From a virus: a stretch of 21,793 nucleotides of DNA. Below, piece after piece: positions 1-6,149 of this stretch (within the stretch, counting starts at the first letter, position 1; each line of letters starts with the position of its first letter). The stretch covers positions 1 through 21,793 of the IMG/VR virus record IMGVR_UViG_3300013010_000081, one strand, 5' to 3'. A model generated the notes under the pieces. It was given only the letters and a program-made list of their open reading frames with translations. It searched no databases and was not told the DNA's origin. The position numbers and the translations under genes were made by a program.

Positions 1-1
1 C

Positions 2-55
2 TTGTTGGTTTTGCTTTCTCGGCCCGCCGCTTTTTATTCAGAGAATGCACATTGA
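2..55 (+). CDS. possible 3' end of an upstream gene (partial)
   Basis: Frame 2 is open from the window edge to a TGA at 53-55 and reads as 17 codons ending in RPAAFYSENAH. The stop lies directly before the ribosome binding site of the next gene, the tight spacing seen elsewhere in the window. The piece is too short to recognise a family, and the other forward frames are also open here, so this is only a plausible gene end. Confidence 0.3.
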   Translation: MLVLLSRPAAFYSENAH

Positions 56-71
56 GAGAAAGGACAAAAAC

Positions 72-866
72 ATGGCACAATTTCCTGCAATACCAATTTG
101 GACTGACGCTTATCTTGCTGATACGCGGCATTTAACGACTATTGAACATGGCGCATATCTGTTGCTTTTAATTATAGCGTGGAGAAGCCCCGATTGCGAT
201 TTACCCGACGATGATAAGATACTTGCACGATATGCGGGCCTAACTAAAGGTCAATGGATGCGGATTAAGCCCACCATTATGGCGGCTTGGAATCTTGAAA
301 ATGGGCGCTGGACGCAAAAAAGATTGCAAAAAGAATTAGCTTTCGTCAAACAGAAATCCTCAAGTAATAAACGCAACGCGGATGCTAGATGGTTGAAAAC
401 AAAAGAAACTACAAATGCGCCCGCAATGCCATCGCAATGCCAAGTCGATGCCCCTACACCCACACCTATACTCACACCTAAAAGTAATAGTATTGGTGCG
501 TCTAAAGCCGCACCTAAACGAGGCTCAAGAATAGCTGACGATTGGACCCTTAATGAAAGCAACATTCAACACGCTAAAGAGAAAGGATACTCAGATGCAG
601 AGATTAGATCAGTTGGTCAAGAGTTCTACGATTACTGGACAGCGGCAACAGGTCGCAACGCAACAGCCCGCGACTGGAACGCCAAGTGGCGAACGTGGGT
701 TAGCAATGATATCAAATTTAACGGCACTCCTGAGCAAAGGAAAATCAACGATAGAAACAAGCAAGGCAATCAAGGAGTCATTGAAACAGGAATTAAAGTT
801 GCGGCCCAACTACACGATGACGAAAGAGGAATGGCCGAGTTCCTACGCGATTTTATCGACAGTTGA
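72..866 (+). CDS. DUF1376 (YdaU-like) replication protein
   Basis: 264 residues. The N-terminal ~100 residues match DUF1376/YdaU: the opening MAQFPAIPIWTDAYLADT, then the 'LTTIEHGAYLLLLI' helix, then a W-rich winged-helix-like part ending near KRNADARW. A low-complexity Pro/Thr linker follows, then a C-terminal domain with 'FYDYW', 'DWNAKW' and 'RTWV', as seen in phage replisome organisers and DnaT-like proteins. Known members sit beside helicase loaders and are thought to help open or load replication forks. I place the start at ATG 72, not the in-frame ATG at 45, because a GAGAAAGGA ribosome binding site lies at 55-63 and the family begins at MAQFPAIP. The 3' end overlaps the next gene by about 50 nt. 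The family call is firm; the exact role is inferred. Confidence 0.85.
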   Translation: MAQFPAIPIWTDAYLADTRHLTTIEHGAYLLLLIIAWRSPDCDLPDDDKILARYAGLTKGQWMRIKPTIMAAWNLENGRWTQKRLQKELAFVKQKSSSNKRNADARWLKTKETTNAPAMPSQCQVDAPTPTPILTPKSNSIGASKAAPKRGSRIADDWTLNESNIQHAKEKGYSDAEIRSVGQEFYDYWTAATGRNATARDWNAKWRTWVSNDIKFNGTPEQRKINDRNKQGNQGVIETGIKVAAQLHDDERGMAEFLRDFIDS

Positions 867-1191
867 TCAATCTCATGTTGATTTTATCAGGGCGGCTACT
901 GCGCCAATGGCAAAAGACAAGATTGTTTTCCTGCTTACAGCCGCTTACAATGTCCTAGCCCACCGGAACCAAGACAATATGGACCGCGAGACAACGATTA
1001 GTATGTACGCCAGAGTTGCATCAGATTACCCAGCAGATGTTGTTGACCACGTTATCGGTGGGTTGTTGAAGCCGGGGCAGGGCAAGAACAAGTTCTTTCC
1101 GTCATTCCATGAATTAGGCAACGACTTGGAGATGTTTGGGCGAGACAGGTTAAATTTACGGGACGCAATAGAAAGGGCAATCAGTGACTGA
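817..1191 (+). CDS. small hypothetical protein, possible replication partner
   Basis: 124 residues from ATG 817. The frame stays open upstream to 553, but that part overlaps the DUF1376 gene and reads as K/Q/T/S-rich shadow sequence. Convincing protein starts near MTKEEWPSSYAIL. A helical middle is followed by 'GKNKFFPSFHELGNDLE', a pattern common in short phage proteins beside DUF1376 or helicase genes. No nucleotide-binding motif is visible. The position immediately after a replication organiser suggests a helicase-loader or accessory role, which is inference only. No clear ribosome binding site precedes 817, so translation may be coupled to the upstream gene. The stop overlaps the next start by 8 nt. 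Confidence 0.65.
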   Translation: MTKEEWPSSYAILSTVDQSHVDFIRAATAPMAKDKIVFLLTAAYNVLAHRNQDNMDRETTISMYARVASDYPADVVDHVIGGLLKPGQGKNKFFPSFHELGNDLEMFGRDRLNLRDAIERAISD

Positions 1192-1450
1192 CATCATAGC
1201 AACACTTGAAGAGCGAGCAAAAACGCATGGGGATTTTACTGAGGTGGCATTTATTTCTCAAACCATTAAAACGCTGATCAATCAATCAAAGGTTGACCTG
1301 CCAAACGAACAACGCGAAGCACTTGACCTTATTGCGTCAAAAATAGGGCGCATAATTGCGGGGAACAACAACGAGATCGACCACTGGCGCGATGTTGAAG
1401 GCTATGCTAGATTAGTACGTCAACGACTTGAAAGAACGGAGGATAAATAA
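1184..1450 (+). CDS. DUF6378 phage protein
   Basis: 88 residues beginning at GTG 1184, with GAAAGGG at 1171-1177 as ribosome binding site. The sequence shows the features I associate with DUF6378: an opening 'LEERAKTHGDFTEVA', then 'QREALDLIASKIGRIIAGN', then 'DHWRDVEGYARLVRQRL'. The family is found in many phages and has no established function. It is compact, helical and soluble, without signal or membrane segment. It overlaps the preceding gene by 8 nt, and the next ATG follows its stop with no gap, so it is part of one early transcription unit. Confidence 0.85.
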   Translation: MTDIIATLEERAKTHGDFTEVAFISQTIKTLINQSKVDLPNEQREALDLIASKIGRIIAGNNNEIDHWRDVEGYARLVRQRLERTEDK

Positions 1451-1624
1451 ATGGCAGGACTATACGACAACATCCACGCGAAACGAAAACGAATTAAGGC
1501 TCAAAAAGCTGCGGGGAAGACACCAGAGCGGATGCGCAAGCCCGGTTCTAAAGGTGCGCCAACGGCTAAGTCATTCAAGGCAGCAGCTAAGACAGCTAAA
1601 CCAGCACCAAAGAAAAGGAAGTGA
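1451..1624 (+). CDS. short basic phage protein ('MAGLYDNIHAKRKR' family)
   Basis: 57 residues, below the length most gene finders report. It starts directly after the upstream TAA, with GGAGGA at 1438-1443 placed 7-8 nt before the ATG. The sequence opens MAGLYDNIHAKRKRIKAQ, continues with 'MRKPGSKGAPTAKSFKAAAKTAK' and ends PAPKKRK. I recognise this as a widespread small phage protein of unknown function. It is strongly basic and Lys/Ala-rich, so nucleic-acid binding is a reasonable guess. The longer frame open across 1428-1880 in another phase is not the gene here. The following gene's ribosome binding site lies within its last codons. Confidence 0.85.
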   Translation: MAGLYDNIHAKRKRIKAQKAAGKTPERMRKPGSKGAPTAKSFKAAAKTAKPAPKKRK

Positions 1625-1625
1625 A

Positions 1626-1880
1626 ATGGCAACAAAACCCGCAAAAGGTAAAGCCAAAGTCAAAGTCACAGCCTCTGGTAAAAAAGTCAGTTACGGTCAA
1701 GCTGGCAAAGCCAAAGGTGGCGGCGCACGGGTAAAGCCGGGAACTGCAAAAGGCAACTCATACTGCGCTAGATCGGCTGGTCAAATGAAGGACCACCCCA
1801 AGGCAGCAAAGAACCCTAATAGCCCGTTGCGTCTTAGTCGTAAGCGGTGGAAGTGTTCTGGAAGTAAATCAAAAAAATAG
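1626..1880 (+). CDS. DUF6321 small basic protein
   Basis: 84 residues from ATG 1626. AAGGAAG at 1615-1621, inside the end of the previous gene, serves as ribosome binding site. Characteristic DUF6321 segments are visible: 'KVKVTASGKKVSYGQAGKA', 'RVKPGTAKGNSYCARSAG', and the tail 'PNSPLRLSRKRWKCSGSK'. Two cysteines (in SYCARS and WKCSGS) and many Lys/Arg residues are the notable features. The protein is common in tailed phages and uncharacterised. High charge suggests DNA or RNA contact. The frame is open upstream to 1428, but that part overlaps the 57-residue gene in another frame and is not coding. Confidence 0.85.
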   Translation: MATKPAKGKAKVKVTASGKKVSYGQAGKAKGGGARVKPGTAKGNSYCARSAGQMKDHPKAAKNPNSPLRLSRKRWKCSGSKSKK

Positions 1881-1889
1881 CAGGGTAAA

Positions 1890-2537
1890 ATGAAACACAA
1901 AAAGAACATATGGCCAGCGGACAAAGTAGAGCGAAGAAAAACAGACTCACTTGTTCCGTATGCAAGAAACGCACGAACGCACAGCGAGCAACAAGTGTCA
2001 CAAATAGCCGAAAGCATTAAAGAATGGGGATGGACTACCCCGGTATTGATTGATGAAGAAGGCGGTATCATTGCAGGTCACGGCAGAGTACTAGCAGCGC
2101 AACAACTAAGTTTTGATGAAATCCCTGCAATGGTAGCTACGGGATGGACTAAAGCGCAAAAACAAGCATACGTTCTTGCAGATAATCAAATACCTCAAAA
2201 CGCCGGATGGGATATGGATTTGCTGAAAATCGAAATAAAAGATTTATCCAGCAAAAAATTTGATTTGAACCTGATCGGTTTTAATGATGGCGATATTATG
2301 AATTTAGCTTTGCCTGTTGAAGAGGGTGAAACAAACGCATATGAAGAATGGGAGGGCATGCCAGATTTTGAACAAAATGATAAAACATCATTTCGCCACG
2401 TCATTGTGCATTTTGAAAACAATGAAGATTTAGCTAAATTTTTTAGCCTTATAGGGCAAAGCCATACCGATAAGACCAAATCTGTATGGTTTCCAGAGCA
2501 AGAAAATATGGACACAGAGTCAAAAAGATATGGGTGA
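1890..2537 (+). CDS. ParB/Srx-fold nuclease-like protein, DNA-modification type
   Basis: 215 residues; AGGG at 1882-1885 is the ribosome binding site. Residues about 14-105 form a ParB N-terminal domain: 'LVPYARNARTHSEQQV', 'ESIKEWGWTTPVLID', the GHGR motif at 63-66, and 'ADNQ' at 97-100. The segment 'NAGWDMDLLKIEIKDL…FDLNLIGF' (104-131) is what follows ParB domains fused to phage DNA methylases. Here no methylase domain (no DPPY or FxGxG) follows. Instead there is an acidic linker and a ~45-residue module, 'RHVIVHFENNEDLAKFFSLI' plus 'KTKSVWFPEQE' (169-205). No partition helix-turn-helix is seen, so plasmid or chromosome segregation is unlikely. Its 8-nt overlap with the glycosyltransferase gene argues for a shared job in DNA modification. 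Function is inferred. Confidence 0.8.
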   Translation: MKHKKNIWPADKVERRKTDSLVPYARNARTHSEQQVSQIAESIKEWGWTTPVLIDEEGGIIAGHGRVLAAQQLSFDEIPAMVATGWTKAQKQAYVLADNQIPQNAGWDMDLLKIEIKDLSSKKFDLNLIGFNDGDIMNLALPVEEGETNAYEEWEGMPDFEQNDKTSFRHVIVHFENNEDLAKFFSLIGQSHTDKTKSVWFPEQENMDTESKRYG

Positions 2538-3456
2538 TTTAAATCCTCAGTTTCCTTTGTACATTCCAAGCAAAGGACGATCTGAGTATATGATTACGTC
2601 AAAGTATTTAACTTATATGGGGGTTAAACATAATGTTGTAGTTGAACCAAGCCAAATGGATGACTACAGAAAAGCAATAAAATCAATGGATTTGCTTGCT
2701 ACTGCCGTTGAACTTGATTTGTCTTACAAAGAAAAATACGAGCTTTGCGACAATCATGGTTTAACAAAATCAACAGGGCCGGGGCCTGCTAGAAACTTTG
2801 CTTGGGATCATTCAAAGTCTAATGGTTACAATTGGCATTGGGTTATGGACGACAATATCCGCAGTTTTCGGCGTTTAAACAAAAATGAAAAAATAAAAGT
2901 CACTAACGGTTCTTTGTTTACAGCGATGGAGGATTTTTGTTTGCGATATGAAAACGTATCTATGGCTGGGCCAAATTATTATATGTTTGCACCTTCACGC
3001 GTTAAGCAACCGCCATTTATAACTAACACACGCATATACTCCTGTAATTTTATTAGGAACGATGTGCCTTTTCGATGGCGAGGCCGGTATAACGAAGACA
3101 CCATTATGTCAATAGATATGCTAAAAGCAAAATGGTGCACCGTCCAATTTAATGCATTCCTTCAAGAAAAAATGGCAACTCAAACTGTAAAGGGCGGAAA
3201 CACTGACGAACTTTATCAAGTAAATGATAAGCCAAAAAATGGCGAAAAGTATTCTCAAACTGGCACCATAGACAAATCCAAAATGATGATAACAACTCAC
3301 CCAGATATTTCTTCAATAGTTCACAGATTTGGTCGTGTTCATCACCATGTAAATTACAGTCAATTTAAAAAAAACAAACTTATTCGCAAAAAAGATGCCG
3401 AAGTTTCCAACGGCATCAATAATTATGGAATGCAAATAGTAGTTAAGAGTTCATAA
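2530..3456 (+). CDS. TET-associated-type glycosyltransferase (TAGT-like), putative DNA base glycosyltransferase
   Basis: 308 residues. The GT-A-like layout is visible: opening beta strand 'LYIPSKGR' (10-17), a turn 'GPGPARNFAWD' (83-93), the metal/nucleotide-sugar motif MDDN at 106-109 within 'HWVMDDNIRSF', and the acceptor-side 'GRYNEDTIMS' (185-194) with the acidic E189/D190 pair. A His-rich 'GRVHHHVNY' (268-276) lies near the C-terminus. This combination matches the phage glycosyltransferases described beside TET/JBP dioxygenases, which put sugars on hydroxymethylated pyrimidines in DNA. There is no signal peptide or membrane segment, consistent with a cytoplasmic DNA-modifying enzyme. The start overlaps the ParB-like gene by 8 nt and the 3' end overlaps a reverse-strand gene by 14 nt. 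Enzyme class is fairly sure; DNA as substrate rests on family and neighbour. A sugar transfer to protein or lipid is the alternative. Confidence 0.78.
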   Translation: MGDLNPQFPLYIPSKGRSEYMITSKYLTYMGVKHNVVVEPSQMDDYRKAIKSMDLLATAVELDLSYKEKYELCDNHGLTKSTGPGPARNFAWDHSKSNGYNWHWVMDDNIRSFRRLNKNEKIKVTNGSLFTAMEDFCLRYENVSMAGPNYYMFAPSRVKQPPFITNTRIYSCNFIRNDVPFRWRGRYNEDTIMSIDMLKAKWCTVQFNAFLQEKMATQTVKGGNTDELYQVNDKPKNGEKYSQTGTIDKSKMMITTHPDISSIVHRFGRVHHHVNYSQFKKNKLIRKKDAEVSNGINNYGMQIVVKSS

Positions 3457-3655
3457 TATGTACCGCGTGATCATTTTCTCCAACTGCGTAGATCATAGTT
3501 CGGTTATCGCCATAGGAAAGGTTAGCGTACCGAATAGCTTGCGCCAAAGTTTTGAATTCTTTTCTGTCAAACTGTCCTCGCCCTTTAAAACGCACTGCTG
3601 TAAACAAATGAGCCGTTTTAACAACGTGGTCGTGAAATTCTTGAAGCGTTTGCAT
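3443..3655 (-). CDS. small hypothetical phage protein (reverse strand)
   Basis: 70 residues, starting MQTLQEFHDHVVKTAHLF, with 'FKTLAQAIRYANLSYGDNR' and 'MIYAVGENDHAVHI' near the end. AAAAGGAA lies a few bases before the start on the reverse strand, and its ATG follows 3 nt after the stop of the upstream reverse gene, so the two are probably co-translated. The sequence has normal amino-acid variety, whereas the opposite-strand frame is Cys/Phe-rich and shadow-like. It resembles short phage proteins that cannot be named. Its last 14 nt overlap the end of the glycosyltransferase gene in convergent orientation. Confidence 0.72.
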   Translation of the reverse strand: MQTLQEFHDHVVKTAHLFTAVRFKGRGQFDRKEFKTLAQAIRYANLSYGDNRTMIYAVGENDHAVHIMNS

Positions 3656-3658
3656 AAT

Positions 3659-3886
3659 TTATTCCTTTTCCAAGCTATTGGCAATTTCATGCCAGTTTAC
3701 ATCTGCAAGAAAAGCCAAAGCATAATCGCGAGCAATGCCGCTAGACTGTTGTTCAATATGCTCTTCAACCAAATCTTTACAAAAGTCTGCGTCAGTGTTT
3801 TTCCAAAGATCAGTGCTAGGAAAACATTCTTGTGCAATGCGCCATGTGGCGTAATTAGTCCAACCGTTGTATAATGTATCAACCAT
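3659..3886 (-). CDS. 'NGWTNYATW' small phage protein (reverse strand; DUF7249-like)
   Basis: 75 residues from the ATG at 3886 (reverse). I prefer this to the in-frame ATG at 3919 because AAAAGGATAT lies just before it at 3890-3900. The sequence MVDTLYNGWTNYATWRIAQE carries the Tyr/Trp-rich motif of a widespread small phage family annotated as DUF7249, followed by an acidic helical stretch and 'IARDYALAFLADVNWHEIANS'. Function is unknown. With the next gene it forms the only reverse-strand transcription unit in the window, between the modification and packaging blocks, which suggests separate timing. The 82-bp divergent gap before the terminase would hold its promoter. Confidence 0.8.
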   Translation of the reverse strand: MVDTLYNGWTNYATWRIAQECFPSTDLWKNTDADFCKDLVEEHIEQQSSGIARDYALAFLADVNWHEIANSLEKE

Positions 3887-3910
3887 GGTAATATCCTTTT
3901 GTTGTTGATA

Positions 3911-3947
3911 TTTACACAATAAGGCGATTACTTAATAAAGTAAACAA
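3911..3947. promoter_or_regulatory. candidate divergent promoter/operator
   Basis: The AT-rich gap between the reverse-strand pair and the terminase genes holds candidate -35/-10 pairs in both directions. Forward: TTTACA 3911-3916 with TAATAA 3933-3938, spacing 16. Reverse: TTTACT (complement of 3939-3944) with TTATTG (complement of 3917-3922), spacing 16. The two arms TTTACACAATAAG and CTTAATAAAGTAAA form an imperfect inverted repeat around GCGATTA. AT-rich sequence gives such matches easily, so this is a suggestion. Confidence 0.35.
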
Positions 3948-3968
3948 CTATTTTTTCGGTATTATAAA

Positions 3969-4331
3969 ATGGAACAAAAGAAAAAACGAGGTCGCCCACC
4001 GTTTAAGCCAACGGATGACGAGCGCAAGCAGGTCGGTCAGATGGTGGCTGTCGGCATACCGCAAGAGCAGATTGCAATGGTGATCCGCGACGGAATTGAC
4101 GCTGACACGCTCGCCAAGCATTTCAAGAAAGAGATACGCGAAAGCAAGATACTGGCAAACGCCAAGGTTGGCGGCACGTTGTTTAACAAGATTATGAACG
4201 GCGATACGTCAGCAGCTATCTTCTGGGCCAAGACGCAGATGGGATGGAAAGAAAAAAGCGAGATTGAGCATAGCGGCAACGTAAGTATGATTGAGAGAGT
4301 CATTGTCGATACTCCAGATACCAACAGCTAG
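3969..4331 (+). CDS. terS: terminase small subunit
   Basis: 120 residues. A basic RGRPPFKP N-terminus (AT-hook-like) is followed by a helix-turn-helix region: 'DERKQVGQMVAVGIPQEQIAMVI', then 'IDADTLAKHFKKEI'. The second half has 'AKVGGTLFNKIMNGDTSAAIFWAKTQMGWKEK', the pattern of small terminase/HTH packaging proteins in which a DNA-binding domain precedes an oligomerisation segment. It would recognise the packaging site and recruit the large subunit. The call is strongly supported by the large terminase gene that overlaps its 3' end by 41 nt. The upstream ribosome binding site is weak. Confidence 0.85.
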   Translation: MEQKKKRGRPPFKPTDDERKQVGQMVAVGIPQEQIAMVIRDGIDADTLAKHFKKEIRESKILANAKVGGTLFNKIMNGDTSAAIFWAKTQMGWKEKSEIEHSGNVSMIERVIVDTPDTNS

Positions 4332-5604
4332 GGTCTTCAAACCATTATTAGTGCCGTCACGCTATAAGGGTGCGTATGGTGGGCGTGGGTCAGCCAAGTC
4401 GCATTTCTTTGCAGACCTTGCTATTGATGACCTTGTTCAAAACCCAATGCACCGTGGCGTTTGCGTCCGTGAAATTCAAAAGTCGCTGAAAGAAAGCGCA
4501 AAGCGTTTGCTTGAGGATAAAATACAAACGCACAGGGTTGGGCATCTTTTTAACATTATGCATGACCGCATCGAAACGACTCAGGGCGGCGTTATCATCT
4601 TCCAAGGGATGCAAGACCACACAGCAGAATCAATCAAGTCGCTCGAAGGTTTTGACTGGGCGTGGTGCGAAGAAGCACAGACGATGACAAGCAAAAGCCT
4701 TGAGCTACTAAGACCAACCATTCGTAAGCCGGGGTCTGAGTTGTGGTTTAGCTGGAACCCGCGCCTCGCTTCAGACGCGGTTGACAAATTCTTTAGAAGT
4801 GATTCGCCGCCACCGGGCGCTGTATGTATTAGAGCAAATTACAGCGACAATCCGTGGTTTCCAAAAGAACTAAAGGCAGAGCTTGTTTTTGACAAAGAGC
4901 ATCGCCCAGACCGCTATGGTCACGTTTGGCTAGGCGAGTATGAACCACAAGCTGTTGGTGCTATCTGGACCATGCGCGACATTGACGAATACCGGGTACA
5001 GGAACAGCCTAACGATCTAAAGCGTATTGTGATCGGCGTTGACCCTGCAATCTCAAGCAAAGAGAACGCTGATGAGCACGGCATTGTGGCTTGTGGCGTT
5101 GCGGAGAGCGGACACGGGTATGTCTTAGAAGATGCCAGCACAAAAGGTACACCAGAGAAATGGGGCCGCAGAGCTATTGCCTTGTTTGATTATCATCAGG
5201 CTGACGCTATCGTTATCGAAAAGAACCAAGGCGGTGAAATGTGCAAGCACGTCATAGACAGCATTCGTCCCGGCGTTCCTGTGGTGCTTGTCCATGCGTC
5301 ACGAGGCAAGCACGTTAGGGCAGAGCCTGTAAGTGCGCTATATGCTTTAGGACGCATCCACCACGTTAAAAACAGCCCAGAGCTTGAAGCGCAGATGTGT
5401 CAGGTAACCGCGCAAGGGTACGAAGGCGAAGGCTCACCGGATCGTGTTGACGCACTGGTCTGGGCAATGACTGAGTTGTTCCCTGACATCAAAGGACGCC
5501 AGAACGTAACTAATCGACAATTTGTTGCGGAAATGGAGTATGATGTCAGCGGCTATGAAACAAACACATATCGTGGGCGGCAAGCCGTAGCTATTGGAGA
5601 CTAA
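4291..5604 (+). CDS. terL: terminase large subunit (PBSX/Terminase_3 type)
   Basis: 437 residues, ATP-driven DNA-packaging motor with nuclease. The ATPase domain shows Walker A GGRGSAKS (30-37) and Walker B 'FDWAWCEEA' (121-129), then 'WFSWNPR' (152-158), the coupling region typical of PBSX-type TerL. The RNase H-like nuclease follows with 'VIGVDPA' (D251), 'VIEKNQGG' (E310) and 'SPDRVDALVWAM' (D384, D387), so both activities appear intact. The start is uncertain: the frame opens at TTG 4291, and TTG 4303 would give a protein starting close to the usual LQIPTARVFKPLL. No ATG is available before Walker A. The overlap with terS suggests coupled translation. Confidence 0.93.
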   Translation: MRESLSILQIPTARVFKPLLVPSRYKGAYGGRGSAKSHFFADLAIDDLVQNPMHRGVCVREIQKSLKESAKRLLEDKIQTHRVGHLFNIMHDRIETTQGGVIIFQGMQDHTAESIKSLEGFDWAWCEEAQTMTSKSLELLRPTIRKPGSELWFSWNPRLASDAVDKFFRSDSPPPGAVCIRANYSDNPWFPKELKAELVFDKEHRPDRYGHVWLGEYEPQAVGAIWTMRDIDEYRVQEQPNDLKRIVIGVDPAISSKENADEHGIVACGVAESGHGYVLEDASTKGTPEKWGRRAIALFDYHQADAIVIEKNQGGEMCKHVIDSIRPGVPVVLVHASRGKHVRAEPVSALYALGRIHHVKNSPELEAQMCQVTAQGYEGEGSPDRVDALVWAMTELFPDIKGRQNVTNRQFVAEMEYDVSGYETNTYRGRQAVAIGD

Positions 5605-5607
5605 ATC

Positions 5608-5697
5608 ATGAGCGCAAACGTTAAGACTTTGTTAACTGAGGGATATAGCAAGAAAAAGCCTATGTCCAAGACTAAGAAGAAAAAGATTAAAAAATGA
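5608..5697 (+). CDS. 29-residue lysine-rich peptide
   Basis: This very short ORF, MSANVKTLLTEGYSKKKPM then SKTKKKKIKK, has a good ribosome binding site (GGAG 5596-5599, 8 nt upstream) and ends in an ATGA that is also the start of the acetyltransferase gene. It sits 3 nt after the terminase stop. Its placement and Shine-Dalgarno sequence argue that it is translated. About 40 percent of residues are lysine, nearly all in the C-terminal half. Function is unknown. It could bind DNA, or serve mainly to couple translation to the next gene. Confidence 0.6.
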   Translation: MSANVKTLLTEGYSKKKPMSKTKKKKIKK

Positions 5698-6149
5698 TCC
5701 GCAGCATGGTAGCGAGTGACATCCCTGTAATGATTGCACTAGGCGCAGAGATGCACCGGGAAAGCCGTTACGCCAGCTTAGACTTTGATACAAGCCGCCT
5801 ATGGCAACTAGGTGAGCAAATACTTGCAGCGCCCGATAGCTACCTTGCTGTCGTCTACGAAAAGGATGACGAGATTGTTGGGTTTTGCGTTGGGTACGTT
5901 GCGCCACACTTCTTCGGCAATGATCTAACCAGCGGTGATTTTGCAATTTACGTTTTGCCGGAGCATCGCAAGGGCATGGTCGGCGTAAAGCTAATAAAGA
6001 CATATGACGATTGGTGTGTTAAAAAGGGCGTTAAGGAACCAATGCTAGGCGTGTCGGCTGGCATTACCCCAGAGCGCATTGGCAAGCTATACAAGCGCAT
6101 GGGGTACACCGAAACATACATGATCTATAAGAAACCGGAGCAAAATTAA
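5694..6149 (+). CDS. GNAT-family N-acetyltransferase
   Basis: 151 residues, about the standard GNAT length. The opening 'MIRSMVASDIPVMIALGAEM' is the usual first strand and helix. The core strands 'YLAVVYEKDDEIVGFCVGYV' and 'GDFAIYVLPEHRKGMVGVKL' carry the acetyl-CoA pyrophosphate loop RKGMVG (92-97), and the end has 'LYKRMGYTETYMIYKK', the conserved C-terminal GNAT strand. It would transfer an acetyl group from acetyl-CoA to an amine; the substrate is unknown. GNAT genes between terminase and portal are frequent in aquatic podoviruses. The start overlaps the 29-residue peptide by 4 nt (ATGA), and the stop shares one base with the next ATG. Confidence 0.85.
   Translation: MIRSMVASDIPVMIALGAEMHRESRYASLDFDTSRLWQLGEQILAAPDSYLAVVYEKDDEIVGFCVGYVAPHFFGNDLTSGDFAIYVLPEHRKGMVGVKLIKTYDDWCVKKGVKEPMLGVSAGITPERIGKLYKRMGYTETYMIYKKPEQN

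Noticed and set aside
553-816. Upstream extension of the 817-1191 gene
   Set aside because: It lies entirely inside the DUF1376 gene in another frame, its amino-acid make-up is shadow-like, and a natural start exists at 817.
1428-1625. N-terminal extension of the DUF6321 gene
   Set aside because: The well-recognised 57-residue protein occupies this DNA in another frame, and ATG 1626 has its own ribosome binding site.
1890-2537. ParB chromosome/plasmid partition protein, implying a plasmid-like prophage
   Set aside because: No partner ParA, no central helix-turn-helix, and the sequence after the ParB domain follows the methylase-fusion type.
3458-3874. 138-codon forward ORF
   Set aside because: Cys/Phe-rich, no family resemblance, and antisense to two convincing reverse-strand genes with ribosome binding sites.
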